From Apostichopus japonicus (lineage: Eukaryota > Echinodermata > Holothuroidea > Aspidochirotida > Stichopodidae): DNA of 64,000 bases. Below are positions 56,201 through 64,000 of this stretch, in pieces. The translations under genes were made by a program, and so were the position numbers. The stretch lies in the NCBI RefSeq assembly GCF_037975245.1, contig NC_092571.1:26862564-26926563 (forward strand), given 5' to 3'. The stretch's first letter is position 1. Each line of letters starts with the position of its first letter. The notes under the pieces were generated by a model. It saw only the letters and a list, made by a program, of their open reading frames with translations, made no database searches and had not been told where the DNA came from.

Positions 56201-57000
56201 CTTTCACGCATAAAATAGAAAGAATACAATCAAATTTAAGCATCATTCCATCCAAAGTGGAATAGGTTATAAGAGAGAGTATAGAAAGTAAATAATGATC
56301 ACAATATACTGTAATAATAATAATAATAAGCAGTTCTTATTAAGCGCCCGTAACAGAAGTCTCAGGGCGCTTTACAAATAAAAAGGTCAAAAAATACAAA
56401 AAGAATACAAGTCAAACACACAGCAAAAGAAGCATATGACCGAATGATAAAAAGTAAAATAGCACACAAAAGGCAATAACCATGGATAAAAAAGCACTAA
56501 CATGTATATACAAGAAAAAAAGTGTCCAATAAAAAATGTCTCACAATATGTACATAGACAATGAATAGACTGCAGTAATAATCTACTTGTCAGCCTGTAC
56601 TAACCCAGAGTACAGGCTGACAAGTAGATTACTACTGCAGAAAGCAATCTGGAGAGGCAAAACTCCAACAAAATAATGCCAAAAATTATACTAAAAAAAA
56701 GGAGACAAAAATTTGGAAACTTCAAAAGTGTGATACAAAATTTAAACTTGACACTAAACCATTCCCTGCAACTGATTCAACGTGTCAGTTCTCAAGACTC
56801 ACCTTTCCTTCAAAAACTACTTCAAAGCATTCTCCATCTCTCAAGGTTTTCTTACTAAAGAGAAGACCGTTGTTGAATTCTTGGCGACAATCCAGGCGTT
56901 CTGCATTCTTTCCATTATCACTTATTTTCACCAGTTGTCCATGCTTCCCATGAAATTTGTGCTCCCGTCTAAAACTTTGTCGGCGTGCAAAGCTGGCCAT
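31735..57000 (-). CDS. NEURL4: Neuralized-like protein 4, complete gene, 28 coding exons
   Basis: NEURL4 proteins are non-RING members of the Neuralized family; the human protein is centrosomal and works with the HERC2 ligase and CP110, and the fly homologue affects Notch ligand traffic. I followed the frame through 28 exons with GT donors and AG acceptors. Lengths sum to 4389 nt, giving about 1462 residues plus stop; human NEURL4 is about 1560. The start ATG at 57000 lies in a good context (CCCACGATGGC), and the reading begins directly in NHR1 without the glycine-rich leader of the human protein. Six NHR domains are followed by the characteristic C-terminal region with Cys/His motifs, YHGT and a terminal ALLIKVD (human ALLVRVE). 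The stop TGA is at 31735-31737. A 5' UTR acceptor is possible near 57034. No canonical AATAAA was found close downstream. The gene assignment is firm; individual exon edges are predictions. Confidence 0.95.
32089..32111. repeat. (AC)n microsatellite in NEURL4 intron 27
   Basis: About 11 AC dinucleotides between exons 27 and 28. Confidence 0.9.
32620..33060 (-). repeat. Tandem duplication of the exon 27 start and acceptor, about 3.5 copies
   Basis: The first about 30 nt of exon 27, its acceptor and roughly 100 bp of flank recur in intron 26 with a spacing of about 136-139 bp (landmark TAGGC at 32626, 32766 and 32902; a decayed fourth near 33019). The second copy keeps an intact acceptor (CTCAG|GTGAGTTACTC) and nearly the same coding start. 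The third is more diverged. Pyrimidine-rich CCCTCCCCCA blocks separate the copies. Confidence 0.8.
35946..39377 (-). CDS. NEURL4: NEURL4 exons 20-23: NHR6
   Basis: Exons are 39213-39377, 38548-38706, 37854-38033 and 35946-36021. NHR6 runs from [14 protein letters not shown] (about residue 1042) through [33 protein letters not shown] (human QWTSSLVLGVITCAP), [31 protein letters not shown] and [14 protein letters not shown]. Exon 22 ends CAACAG|GTTAGT at 37854. That end, with its donor, has been tandemly amplified in the downstream intron. Exon 23 begins VSIMSEEMM and leads into a charged linker. Confidence 0.93.
36451..37935 (-). repeat. 89-bp tandem array, 17 copies, of the exon 22 end plus donor
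   Basis: Copies start at 36451, 36541, 36630, 36719 and every 89 bp to 37876 (the first is 90 bp with one extra base). In gene orientation the copy nearest exon 22 is the real end of that exon. Each unit holds the 75 nt encoding [25 protein letters not shown]-type sequence minus edge variation, then the donor GTTAGT and a few intron bases. Recurring variants (GTCGAC/GTTGAC, CATAAC/CATCAC, TACATCG/TACACCG) change the encoded residues, for example Asp to Asn, so the extra copies are not under coding constraint. One unit near 37140 has GCTAGT instead of GTTAGT. It lies in intron 22. Confidence 0.93.
40441..43349 (-). CDS. NEURL4: NEURL4 exons 16-19: NHR5
   Basis: Exons are 43204-43343 (or up to 43349), 42711-42941, 41343-41441 and 40441-40587. 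Recognisable parts are [66 protein letters not shown] and [14 protein letters not shown], matching human NHR5 (HRFHSTCGKNV, MHILVDGEDMG, AVLDLYG). The acceptor of exon 16 is doubled (TTCCAG TTCCAG), so two in-frame forms differing by two residues are possible. Exon 19 finishes with a Ser-run and acidic linker ([14 protein letters not shown]), as in human NEURL4. That linker's donor is GAG|GTGCGG. Confidence 0.92.
44195..47586 (-). CDS. NEURL4: NEURL4 exons 12-15: NHR4
   Basis: Exons are 47335-47586, 46326-46404, 45198-45367 and 44195-44353. The domain begins [13 protein letters not shown] (about residue 627). It continues with [65 protein letters not shown] and [14 protein letters not shown] (about residue 786). 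The acceptor of exon 15 is TTCAG|AGG; the frame requires this AG and excludes the AG two bases further on. Exon 15 ends with a Ser/Asn-rich linker before NHR5. Confidence 0.92.
44828..45130. repeat. ~152-bp duplication in NEURL4 intron 14
   Basis: TTATTAATTACCTACAACAG (44828) and TTATTAATTACCTAAAACCG (44980) begin two copies. They share a ...CCTGGTATAC...TAGCTCC...CTTTCAAAACCA order, about 80 percent alike by eye. Confidence 0.8.
48086..50081 (-). CDS. NEURL4: NEURL4 exons 8-11: degenerate NHR3
   Basis: Exons are 49988-50081, 49247-49395, 48819-48937 and 48086-48248 (residues about 431-605). The position, the FHPICG start, the [16 protein letters not shown] segment, [10 protein letters not shown] and [16 protein letters not shown] identify an NHR. 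However, the central Trp-Ser/Ala-Gly core (human KWAGSIEIGV) is replaced by RPNSFKFGV. The closing DLYG signature is replaced by AFVQFDSII. Frames and splice sites are intact, so this is a diverged domain in a working gene rather than a broken one. Confidence 0.88.
48391..48640 (+). mobile_element. tRNA-derived SINE in NEURL4 intron 10
   Basis: The head GGAGTGTTAGCTCAGTGGTC gives an A box and CCAGTACGAGTCACTCC a B-box-like T arm. A unique body with GATAAGCCAATGAGGCTTCA follows, then a tail of ACATACAAATATACATAC repeats. It is antisense to NEURL4. Confidence 0.7.
50683..54576 (-). CDS. NEURL4: NEURL4 exons 3-7: acidic linker and NHR2
   Basis: Exons are 54290-54576, 53171-53282, 52838-52926, 52145-52285 and 50683-50794. 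Exon 3 opens with a Ser/Asp-rich, probably disordered linker (residues about 193-214). NHR2 starts at SLKFHPRHG (about residue 233). It runs through [33 protein letters not shown], a [19 protein letters not shown] stretch very close to the human protein, [12 protein letters not shown] and [14 protein letters not shown]. The donor of exon 6 (AAG|GTTTGAAT) is weak but is the only one that keeps the frame. Exon 7 ends in a basic/Leu-rich interdomain segment. Confidence 0.92.
50925..51010 (+). mobile_element. Degenerate tRNA-like SINE head in NEURL4 intron 6
   Basis: TAGATAGCTCAGTTCATAGAG resembles an A box and CTGGTTTCAAGTCTCATACC a B box. The stems no longer pair well, so it is a decayed SINE head or tRNA pseudogene. 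Confidence 0.45.
53318..53495. repeat. ~20-bp minisatellite in NEURL4 intron 3
   Basis: Units GTACGTACAGTAAAGATAGT and variants (TACTGTATGGTAAGGATAGT) repeat about 8 times, including an alternating two-variant pattern. Confidence 0.8.
55245..55557 (-). mobile_element. tRNA-derived SINE in NEURL4 intron 2
   Basis: Read on the minus strand from 55557, it has a tRNA-like head (A-box-like TGGCCAATTGGCTAAGGCG, B-box-like GGTTTAATTCC). The body carries TTGTGTCCTTGGGCAAG, a core shared by many marine invertebrate SINEs. It ends AAAGCGCTTTGA...AGCGCTATATAAAATG with an AAT-rich tail. It has the same orientation as the host gene. Confidence 0.72.
55641..57000 (-). CDS. NEURL4: NEURL4 exons 1-2: NHR1
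   Basis: Exon 1 is 56803-57000 (66 codons, phase 0; donor AAG|GTGAGT). Exon 2 is 55641-55992. Together they encode NHR1, about residues 12-180: the FHGKHG start, a [12 protein letters not shown] segment, [28 protein letters not shown], and the closing [14 protein letters not shown] that defines the fold's last strands. The match to human NHR1 is continuous. The donor of exon 2 is ambiguous: GTACTGATG after 55641 and GTAAAAGAA after 55608 are both phase 1, so the linker may be 11 residues longer. Confidence 0.93.
56309..56390. repeat. Short SINE-tail-like fragment in NEURL4 intron 1
   Basis: An AAT-repeat followed by TTATTAAGCGCCCG and AGGGCGCTTTACAAA resembles the tail (AGCGC ... GCGCTTTACA) of the SINE at 55245-55557. 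A similar short tail lies near 45420-45465. Confidence 0.5.
56570..56640. repeat. 71-bp near-perfect hairpin in NEURL4 intron 1
   Basis: Arms 56570-56601 and 56609-56640 are 32 bp each with a single mismatch and a 7-base loop (AACCCAG). The arm contains CTACTTGTCAGCCTGTACT. It could be a tiny palindromic insertion or a small-RNA hairpin; the sequence alone does not decide. Confidence 0.85.
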
Positions 57001-58600
57001 CGTGGGTGTGGGTGATACAACACAGGTTTAAAGCTGCAAAGTCAAATAATGGTATACCATGTTTAATGTTATACACTGTACATTCCAAACATTGCCTAAC
57101 ATATTCTAATAGTAACTCTACAACCTTTGTTTTTAATTCTGTGTCATTAATAATCACACAATCACAACGTGCCTTTCTGTGCCAAACTAGCTTGCAATCG
57201 ATCAGCCATAATCTCCAGTAAGAGAAAAGATATTCAGGGGTATTTCGAACTAAATTAACAGAAATTTCAGAACTGATTTGTTTCAACAATTGATATATTT
57301 GTTGTGTTGTCTTGTACTGCAATATGTATGCCTTTAAATGTATGGTTTGACCAGTCTCTGCTAGTGAAACGTGATTTGAGAGTCATTAACAAGGCCATGG
57401 CTATTCTTACGGAAAGGAGTAAGAATTATTTATAAACTATTCTTACGACATCGGTGAATTCATGCGCAGTAACATAAATAAAGCAACTGCGCATGTAGGC
57501 CTAGTAGGGGTAACCCTAACCTTAAACCCTAACTGGAAATTATTGTTACTCCTGGTCGTAAAAATAGTACTCCTGGTCGTAAAAATAGCCACGTTAAAGC
57601 AACTGCGCATTTGTTACCGGAAATTATTGTTACGACTAGTCGTAAACATTTAGCTACTTTGCATTAACAACATTGCATAGCTATGGCAAAGAAAGGCATG
57701 GTGATGAAATGCATACTGTAGCAAATTACCATAGCACTTAACTAACAGCTATGAACAGAAATGTCAAACCATCTCTGCCAGCATATGCATCTGGTTCCAC
57801 AATTTTGTACATACTGTACTTATCGGCCGTGTTGTTTGTTTGATGACTGCGACAATGGCCAAGTAAAGCCATATACAACAGCCTTCCTTAATTCTAAAGT
57901 TACTAAGTAAGGCTTAGTAATGTTATGCCTACTTAGTAGCTTGTTTAGTGTTATGACTACTGTAGTTAGTAGCCTGTTACTTGTTAATGTTACTTTGTTA
58001 CTGTTAGTGTTAGGCCTACTGTAGCCAGTCTATAGCCACCATATTCATAACATAACTTCACAGCCGGGGTGGAGAAGGGGAATGGTCGAAATTGATTAAA
58101 CTCAGGCCTAGTCTAAGCAAAGTATGAATATTGATACCTGTGTCAATGACATAGTTTAGTTCCAGTGACACCCGTGGGGACATGCTAGACCCATCCGTAA
58201 GGGAAGAAAGCCCGCAGTTTTCCTTCACATTAATTAGATTTACAGTAGGCCTGCAGTAACCTACACGAACTTCGTATACAATGCATGGTAAAAAGGTGGC
58301 AGCCTAGCTACGAACTACCGTGCTAAAGGTGGTTAGATCGCTATTTAGATTTTATGCTATGTTACCTCTGCATGACGTGACGCAATCATTCACGTTTAAA
58401 TCATAAAAACCAGTGATATGAGTTTGGATCAGTTACACCCGTCAGTAGAAGAAATGAAAGTAAAAGAAAAAATGTAAACTGTTGCAACATAATCATTCAA
58501 AACATGATAAAACATGATAAGGGATAATAATAGTGTGACTACCGTTTGCAGCTTATATTCTTTTATTCATATATTATATATATCACATTATTCTTTCAGC
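57001..58600. other. NEURL4 5' region and intergenic DNA
   Basis: The first tens of bases left of 57052 are likely NEURL4 5' UTR; TTTGACTTTGCAG near 57034-57046 on the minus strand could be a 5' UTR acceptor. At 57440-57660 there are short repeats (CAACTGCGCAT twice, CTCCTGGTCGTAAAAATAG twice) and a telomere-like TAACCCTAACC. No TATA box or CpG cluster is evident to me. Confidence 0.45.
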
Positions 58601-58672
58601 GGCCTGTTGGTCTAGTGGCATGATTCTCGCTTTGGGTGCGAGAGGTCCCGGGTTCGATTCCCGGATAGGCCC
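58601..58672 (+). tRNA. tRNA-Pro (UGG anticodon)
   Basis: The 72-nt sequence folds as a standard cloverleaf. The acceptor stem is GGCCTGT/ATAGGCC and the A box is TGGTCTAGTGGCATG. The anticodon stem is CTCGC/GCGAG around the loop TTTGGGT (anticodon TGG at 58633-58635). The T arm is CCGGGTTCGATTCCCGG, containing a perfect B box. There is no intron. A T6 run at 58682-58687 is a pol III terminator. Intact pairing throughout argues for a functional gene rather than a SINE head. Confidence 0.95.
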
Positions 58673-58681
58673 CGATAGTTC

Positions 58682-58687
58682 TTTTTT
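58682..58687 (+). terminator. Pol III terminator of tRNA-Pro
   Basis: A run of six T residues ten bases after the discriminator base of the tRNA-Pro gene. Confidence 0.8.
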
Positions 58688-59236
58688 ACCTTTTTCTTCT
58701 TTTCTCACGTAAAAAGTATTTCGTAGAAGGTTAAATTGTGTCGGATTGTATAATTATTATACCTCTTCACAAATGACATATAGTTGCAAGGGGCCTTGGT
58801 TGTAGGCCAGTGCCGTTATTGGGTGCCGACAACCCAACAAATGCATTCGATTTGTATGGCCGGTTTTCCCTTCCAAAATAATGTTAATGTGTGTAGTTTT
58901 TGTAAAGTTCTGTACAATGTTATAAAGGGATAAATGTGTATTTAGGTCTTTAAACTTCGATCCAATTGCTTATGAGGTTAATTTGTGTAATTAAGTCTAT
59001 TTTTATTTAGTCTTGTACAATGAAATTGTCAATAAACTGAAATAAAATAATCTCTTCTGATTTGCACGATTCTGGAACATGCAGCATTTGACTCAAGCAA
59101 TTTTAATTTTGAGCTGACTAACTGTATGCTAAGATATAATATTTACTGATGCCTGTATACGCATATTTAAGTATGGCTATATCAGTAAACATGAACCAAT
59201 TATTACTTAATTCAATGATCTATTATTGACTTGATA

Positions 59237-60152
59237 CAGGGCCGGTTTAGCTTGTGGGGGGCCCGGGACCAGAATAGTTTGGGCCCTTTCACGATTAGGC
59301 CCACTATTTAAGCTTAGCGCCACCATAGGTTGGCTCGTAGCGCGTGCACGAAAATTTCGGCAGAAAATGCTTCCCAGATCGCTGGAAATGGCTCTTCCCA
59401 GGCCTTGCAAGTTGCATCTAAACATTTTCAATTTTGAAATCTCATGTTCTGGAAATTGGCTGTCACAATTAATATGTAAATTTTGTTAAATTTTGTTTTT
59501 TGAAGTTACGTTTTTTTTTTTTCTAATGCCCCTCCAGGAATCAATTTTCCGTTTTCCGTATGAGTAGGCCTATTCCCGCAAACGTTCCCTTTCCCAAATG
59601 TCTAATGGGGAAATGCATTCACTTCTGTTTCAGTTGAAGGTTGAACCCATCATGGATGATGAATGGGCTCTCTCATGGCTTGTCTTTAGCAAACTGACTG
59701 ATGTTGTCATCGACGTCGATGGTTTTGAGAACGTCGGATTCCCGTCCAAGGTACCCCGTCCATAGCAAGGATGCTGAGATTGATGAGCCTATAGATTGGC
59801 CCATCGCTGAACGGAGGGGACACTTTATCAGCTTGGGTCGAGAAAACGATCGCTCACCGCTACAATTCGATACCAAGAGTGCCAAGTAAATCCTGAGTAG
59901 TATTTCGACGTGTTACGCTAATGCCGTAGAATAAAGACCATGCATCCTCTTAGGCCCCAGGTTTTTATGGAAAGACAACTTTTGTTCAGTGTTGAGTTTC
60001 GAACAAAGGTCCGTATTTTACAAGTTGACCATCGACGGACGGACCGAAAGGCATCTTATGCCTCCATTTTTTGGGACTCCCAAATGTAGGGGGCCCAAAA
60101 TGTGGGGGCCCGGGGCCTGGGCCCCGGTGGGCCCGCCATAAATCCGGCACTG
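59237..60152 (-). mobile_element. Internally deleted hAT transposon with 8-bp target duplication
   Basis: The ends are CAGGGCCGGTTTA at 59237 and the inverted TAAATCCGGCACTG ending at 60152, a hAT-type terminus. They are flanked by ACTTGATA and ACTTGAGA, an 8-bp duplication with one change, as expected for hAT. The ends are rich in GGGCCC runs. At 916 bp it is far too short for a full transposase. A piece at 59319-59404 resembles DNA at about 25255-25345, so related repeats occur elsewhere in the window. Confidence 0.85.
59673..59885 (-). pseudogene. hAT transposase C-terminal remnant
   Basis: The minus-strand reading contains NCSGERSFSRPKLIKCPLRS, followed later by IDVDDNISQFAKDK. This matches the C-terminal dimerisation region of hAT transposases of the ZMYM/52-kDa-repressor-like type (typical NC..ERSFS.LK.IK..LRS.M and DFDD.I..FA). 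No catalytic RNase H-like core is present. It lies inside the hAT element with matching terminal repeats, so it is the decayed coding end of that element. Confidence 0.8.
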
Positions 60153-61113
60153 ACTTGAGATACTAAAATTGTTAACACATTGATGTCACAAGCTTGACTG
60201 TCGGTACTAGCTATTTATTGACCGTGGTTACCCTAGTGAAAAACAAGTCTTAAATGAATATATCACCATCGGTATATATAGTGCATCAACTGGTATATGC
60301 ACACACACAAATGTAAATACTGTATGTGTACCTCGATTATCGAATGACATCCACTTGGAAGACCTGACTGCCTCTTCAAGGTACCCCGTCAACATATCTT
60401 CCAATACCATTTTTTTTCCCTGAAAAATCATACGCCAAATTAAATTTCCCTTACTGAAAATGGTTCGTCCTCCAACCCAAACTTTCGAAACTTGTTTCTT
60501 CTTTAAAGCTAGGTCACCAATGAAGATCTTTAAAAGGATAGTTCTTCAGGCACAAAAGTAATTTTGTTATGTTGCAAACTCCTGAGTTTACTGATTTCAG
60601 TCCTGTTATATTTTTCTTTACCATTTTTATTATTAGAAATTACTTTTTTAAACAGCTGAAGCTCATCAAGTAAAGACGGTAACACAAACCACAACAGAAA
60701 ATCATAATACTTTATATATGCATGACTTCAAAGCAGACGTTTACAATACATGATTAATTTTGTTCTGCATGGTGTAATTGTGTGATGCAAACAGAACATG
60801 GGACCCCCCCCCCCACACACACACACACACCTACCACCACCACTACCCTCTCAGTAAAGTACTTCGAGCCCATCCTCTAACGGTCTTAGTTAGAATAATT
60901 GACTATCATAACAGTTAGAATTAATAACATGAAAATATATCACATGTTGCAGGTGAAATAAAAGTCCGAACCAAATTTTTTATAGTACAAAATGCATTCC
61001 CTTAACCTTTAAATAAGATATCATCCATCTTTAAGTTGCAGGTTATGTACCGCGAATCTTCTCCTCAGGTTATGCTTTGATCACTTAGAGGAGGAGCACT
61101 TCATGAGTAAATA
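60153..61113. other. Non-coding, no gene seen
   Basis: AT-rich, with a poly-C/(AC)n tract near 60806-60832. The first part may be the 3' side of the small peptide gene. Confidence 0.5.
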
Positions 61114-61707
61114 TCATTTCAGTTTCGCCTCTGGAGGAGGGGCATTCCTTTTCCAGAGATCCTTTGGGAGATGAGATCGTTGAGCAACCAAGATGCGATT
61201 AATAAGGTCCTCCAATTCGGCGTTATTTAGAACGAACTCTTCTCGCTCTTCAAGGGCCTGTGAAGGTATAATAAATACTAAGCATATAACTGATGACACT
61301 GGTATACAATGGATTTTATTAAAGATAACTAAAAGAAAAAGAAGAATATATGAAGGAAACATGCAGCTGGTTAATACTAATCATTTTACTGAAGTCAATG
61401 AATCCAATGATTCAACTGTTCTTTAAGACAACTGAAAGAATATCGGAAAGACATTCAGAACTTAAAAAAAAGATGCAGCTATATACGACGAGTATACATC
61501 GCTCAGACGTAACTTTTTAGTACATTTATGTTGTCTTTCTCAATGTCAACGATATATTGAATGTATACACCTGTTGAATCAACTTGAATATTCTATTATA
61601 TGCATTAATTAACTCACCATTGCAGATACAATCCACGAAGTTTGTAAAATCGATATAACTGCGACCGATAAAAATATCAAAGAAACCAGTTTGCTATACA
61701 GCTTCAT
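61114..61707 (-). CDS. Putative secreted peptide precursor, two exons, 77 residues
   Basis: Exon 1 (61618-61707) encodes 30 residues, MKLYSKLVSLIFLSVAVISI then LQTSWIVSAM: a basic start, a hydrophobic core and a small-residue VSA, as in a signal peptide. It ends at a consensus donor ATG|GTGAGT. Exon 2 (61114-61257) follows acceptor TTCACAG in the same phase (0). It encodes 47 residues: an acidic stretch (ALEEREEF), an amphipathic helix-like stretch (AELEDLINRILVAQRSHLPK), a dibasic KR in DLWKR, and NAPPPEAKLK before the stop. I do not recognise the family. A dibasic site suggests a peptide hormone precursor, but no amidation Gly precedes KR. A small single-pass membrane protein is the alternative. 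Further 5' exons cannot be excluded. Confidence 0.6.
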
Positions 61708-63163
61708 AATTCTCGTTTCAATAAATCTCTGTAAATTTGACGCATTGAATTATCCCACCAGTGTTAGAAGTACCAGTCAGGTGTCTGCTTGGACAAATAT
61801 GTATTGTATACAATACATCAACTCCAATTGTCGAGAAGAGCAAATAGCCTTACACGTTCCGTTGCTTGAGATAGCTTCACCCAGAGGAAATAAGATCGGT
61901 TCTTTGCTATATGATCGCTTTCTCCACCAGCATATTTTTTGAAACAATATACTGCAATAAACCTAGACAATGAATCAATGATAATTAAAACGAAAGGGAC
62001 AAAAGAAGGACAAATGGAGTCACGGCTGTGTTGGTTTATGGTGCCATATAGTATGTTATATAATTGTGGATACAAAATATATAAGAGAGGGGAAATGCTG
62101 AAAGTTTTAAGTTGTTGAAACGATAACCATTTTCAATTTCAATTCAATTTTTTTCAATTTCTTTATTCCAGTATAAATTATAACATTTATAAATAGGACA
62201 CATAAAAATGATACATAAAAGACGTAAACATGTACAAAAATGAAAGCATGAACAAAAACAAGAAGTAAGATAGAGGATTAGATGTTTTGAAGATTAAAGA
62301 TTAAAAGGATTATAACAGAGATTCTAAGAACCCATTTTGAATATAAATGGCTGCTCTGTAGATAAATGAGTTCTTAAAAAGCATAATTCTAAAAGATGGC
62401 AAGATAGTAGGATTACGTAGATTGTACTTGCTGGTTCTATTGCACAGAGAGATCAACTCTGAGTGAAGTGGGTGATCTTTAGAACTATGTATATTCTTAG
62501 CTAGTCTTATGAATTCATTTTTAGCAGCAGTGTTTACTTTACCAACAAGGCTTTCATAGTCGAGATTAAATATTTGGAGCAGTATTTCAAGAAACTTCTA
62601 ATTCTATCATTTATGTGTGTGGTATCCAATTGGGGTCGCGATCTTTTTAGGGTCGCCAAAATAGTTTGAAGAAGAAAAAGGACAATACATTGTCGAAACT
62701 ATCATAAAAAAAATGTAGTACAAACATGGGTAAAAAGCATTTAACTTTCCAAGTCCCTTGCGTTTATGTTATGAAAAATCCAAAAGGTAAAACTATAGGC
62801 GAAATGCAACTTCCCGGATACCAACAGCGAATTAGTTCCCCTCGGCAACTCCGGTCACGACCCCCTCCCCGCGTTTGACCCACGCAGACCTGACCAAAAC
62901 TAGAGTTTGCATGATTAAATATGATTCAAGTTCTCTCTGTCCTCATGATATCCCTCTAACATTAAAAATCTCAGTGTTATTTTCGTAATTGTTACTACCA
63001 ATTCTGTAGTGCATTGAAACCAATTTTTAAATCTGGGATTGAATTTGGTGCTGAATTCAAAATCTGATGCTAGCCTCAAATTGCTCCAACTTCACTAGTA
63101 TACTGTAGCGGACCTACGTTAGATCCTACTCTTATTGTCTTAAATTATTTCCATTTGGCTTAG
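61708..63163. other. Intergenic; possible repeat-derived DNA at 62130-62620
   Basis: The stretch beginning TTTCAATTTCTTTATTCCAG (about 62155) has the texture of a reverse-oriented LINE 3' end, but no reverse transcriptase motif is readable. The remainder shows nothing. The promoter of the 61114-61707 gene should lie just right of 61707; no clear TATA box is seen. Confidence 0.4.
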
Positions 63164-63500
63164 ATTTACCTACAAGAGACTGAACGAAATGGATGAAGTG
63201 ATAGACAAAAGACGCAGTAGGCCTGCGAGTGACTATTCCAATGTTGTTAAGGAATTCTGTGAGAAGGAACCCATGAAGGAATCAATAAGACTACTGAAAG
63301 CGATGTTATCTCGCGTAACTGGTGGTAAAGAAGACCTGCGTTCTGATAAAGACACATATGAAGCCACTGTACTTACTCTTGGCAGGGACACTCAATGGAA
63401 ACGGAACCAAGTTGAAATTATGCGTGGATTGCAGAAAGCAATGGCAATATCAAGACTGGAAGGAAAGGTTATAAATTGCGATACTTGGTTGCATGATTAG
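63164..63500 (+). CDS. Unidentified coding candidate, possibly an exon
   Basis: The frame is open from after a TAA at 63141 to a stop at 63498-63500, with ATG at 63189 (103 codons). A pyrimidine-rich tract and TTAG precede 63164, so this may be an internal exon whose frame begins FTYKRLNE. The product is very hydrophilic and probably helical, rich in Lys, Arg and Glu (for example EFCEKEPMKESIRLLKAML). It shows no low-complexity or repeat character, unlike most chance frames here. A possible donor is GGAAAG|GTTATA near 63468. I do not recognise the family. The promoter and remaining exons, if any, are unknown. Confidence 0.35.
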
Positions 63501-63539
63501 GCTTTATTGAATGAAGTTGATCACCATTTGTTAGGCTAC

Positions 63540-64000
63540 AGTGGTCCTCAGTGAATTGGGAAGAAATATCCTATCCTTCCTGAGAAAAAAAAACAAAAAA
63601 AAACAACACAAAATCAGCATTCAGTGATACCAAAAACATTTCCTGAAGTTTCATCAACTTTCGGAAATAAAGAAAACAGTTTGACTAAAGTTGTGTCTTT
63701 CTAGAACATCACAAATTGCTAACTGGTGGTCAAATGCCTAAACAAAATTCACAAACACTTTAGGCCTAGTATCAATTGAAAACCAACAAACTGTTCTCAG
63801 TGAATGGTTCTCAGTGAATCAGGAAGAGATATCTATCCTTCATAAATTTTGTTTGTAACATATGTCAACAATACCCATAACCTTTTCAGAGTTTCGATCA
63901 ACTTTCGGAAACAAAGAAAACAGTTCAATTAAAGTTGCGTTTTTCTAGATAGGAACAACACAAACTGCAAACTGGTGGTCAAATGCCTTAACAAATTCAC
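63540..64000. repeat. ~244-bp tandem duplication at the window's right edge
   Basis: CAACTTTCGGAAA-AAAGAAAACAGTT occurs near 63655 and 63899. Surrounding text (TCAGTGAAT..GGAAGA.ATATC, ACTGGTGGTCAAATGCC) repeats in the same order. It may continue beyond the window. Confidence 0.75.

Noticed and set aside
57490-57540. Telomere-like TAACCCTAACC
   Set aside because: Only two or three imperfect copies, so chance or a short repeat rather than an interstitial telomere.

Overview
This is an animal genomic window: genes split by short introns with consensus GT/AG splice sites, a low GC content judged by eye, and abundant minisatellites, MITEs and SINEs. The two recognisable protein genes, NEURL4 and Wnt4, are metazoan. 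The overall texture (frequent short TAGGCCTA-type words, poly-G/C runs, hAT MITEs, tRNA-derived SINEs) suggests a marine invertebrate deuterostome. An echinoderm such as a sea cucumber is my best guess, but this is inference and not proven by any gene here.

Layout. 1-31.2 kb is gene-poor. Its only recognisable coding segment is one minus-strand Wnt4 exon (13271-13512); the other Wnt4 exons were not found. The rest is unique AT-rich DNA, a 449-bp MITE (435-883), a 19-bp minisatellite (about 9598-9822), a dimeric 126-bp tandem repeat (about 20985-21775), a hAT-like element with a nested MITE (25045-26366), and two minisatellites directly beside it (16-bp and G-rich 28-bp units, 26367-27260).

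31.7-57.0 kb is a complete minus-strand NEURL4 gene. I resolved 28 coding exons, all joining in frame, for about 1462 residues: six Neuralized homology repeats (NHR1-6) and the NEURL4-specific C-terminal region. NHR3 is degenerate. Two introns contain tandem amplifications of an exon-intron boundary. The larger has 17 copies of an 89-bp unit, each holding the last 75 nt of exon 22 plus its 5' splice site. The other repeats the start of exon 27 with its 3' splice site. SINEs, minisatellites and a near-perfect 32-bp-stem hairpin lie in other introns.

57-64 kb holds a tRNA-Pro(UGG) gene (58601-58672), a 916-bp internally deleted hAT element with an 8-bp target duplication and a decayed transposase C-terminus (59237-60152), a probable two-exon gene for a 77-residue secreted or membrane-anchored peptide on the minus strand (61114-61707), and an unidentified plus-strand coding candidate (63164-63500).

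No functional link between these genes is apparent. All calls come from reading the sequence; exon structures are splice-site and homology based, without transcript support.
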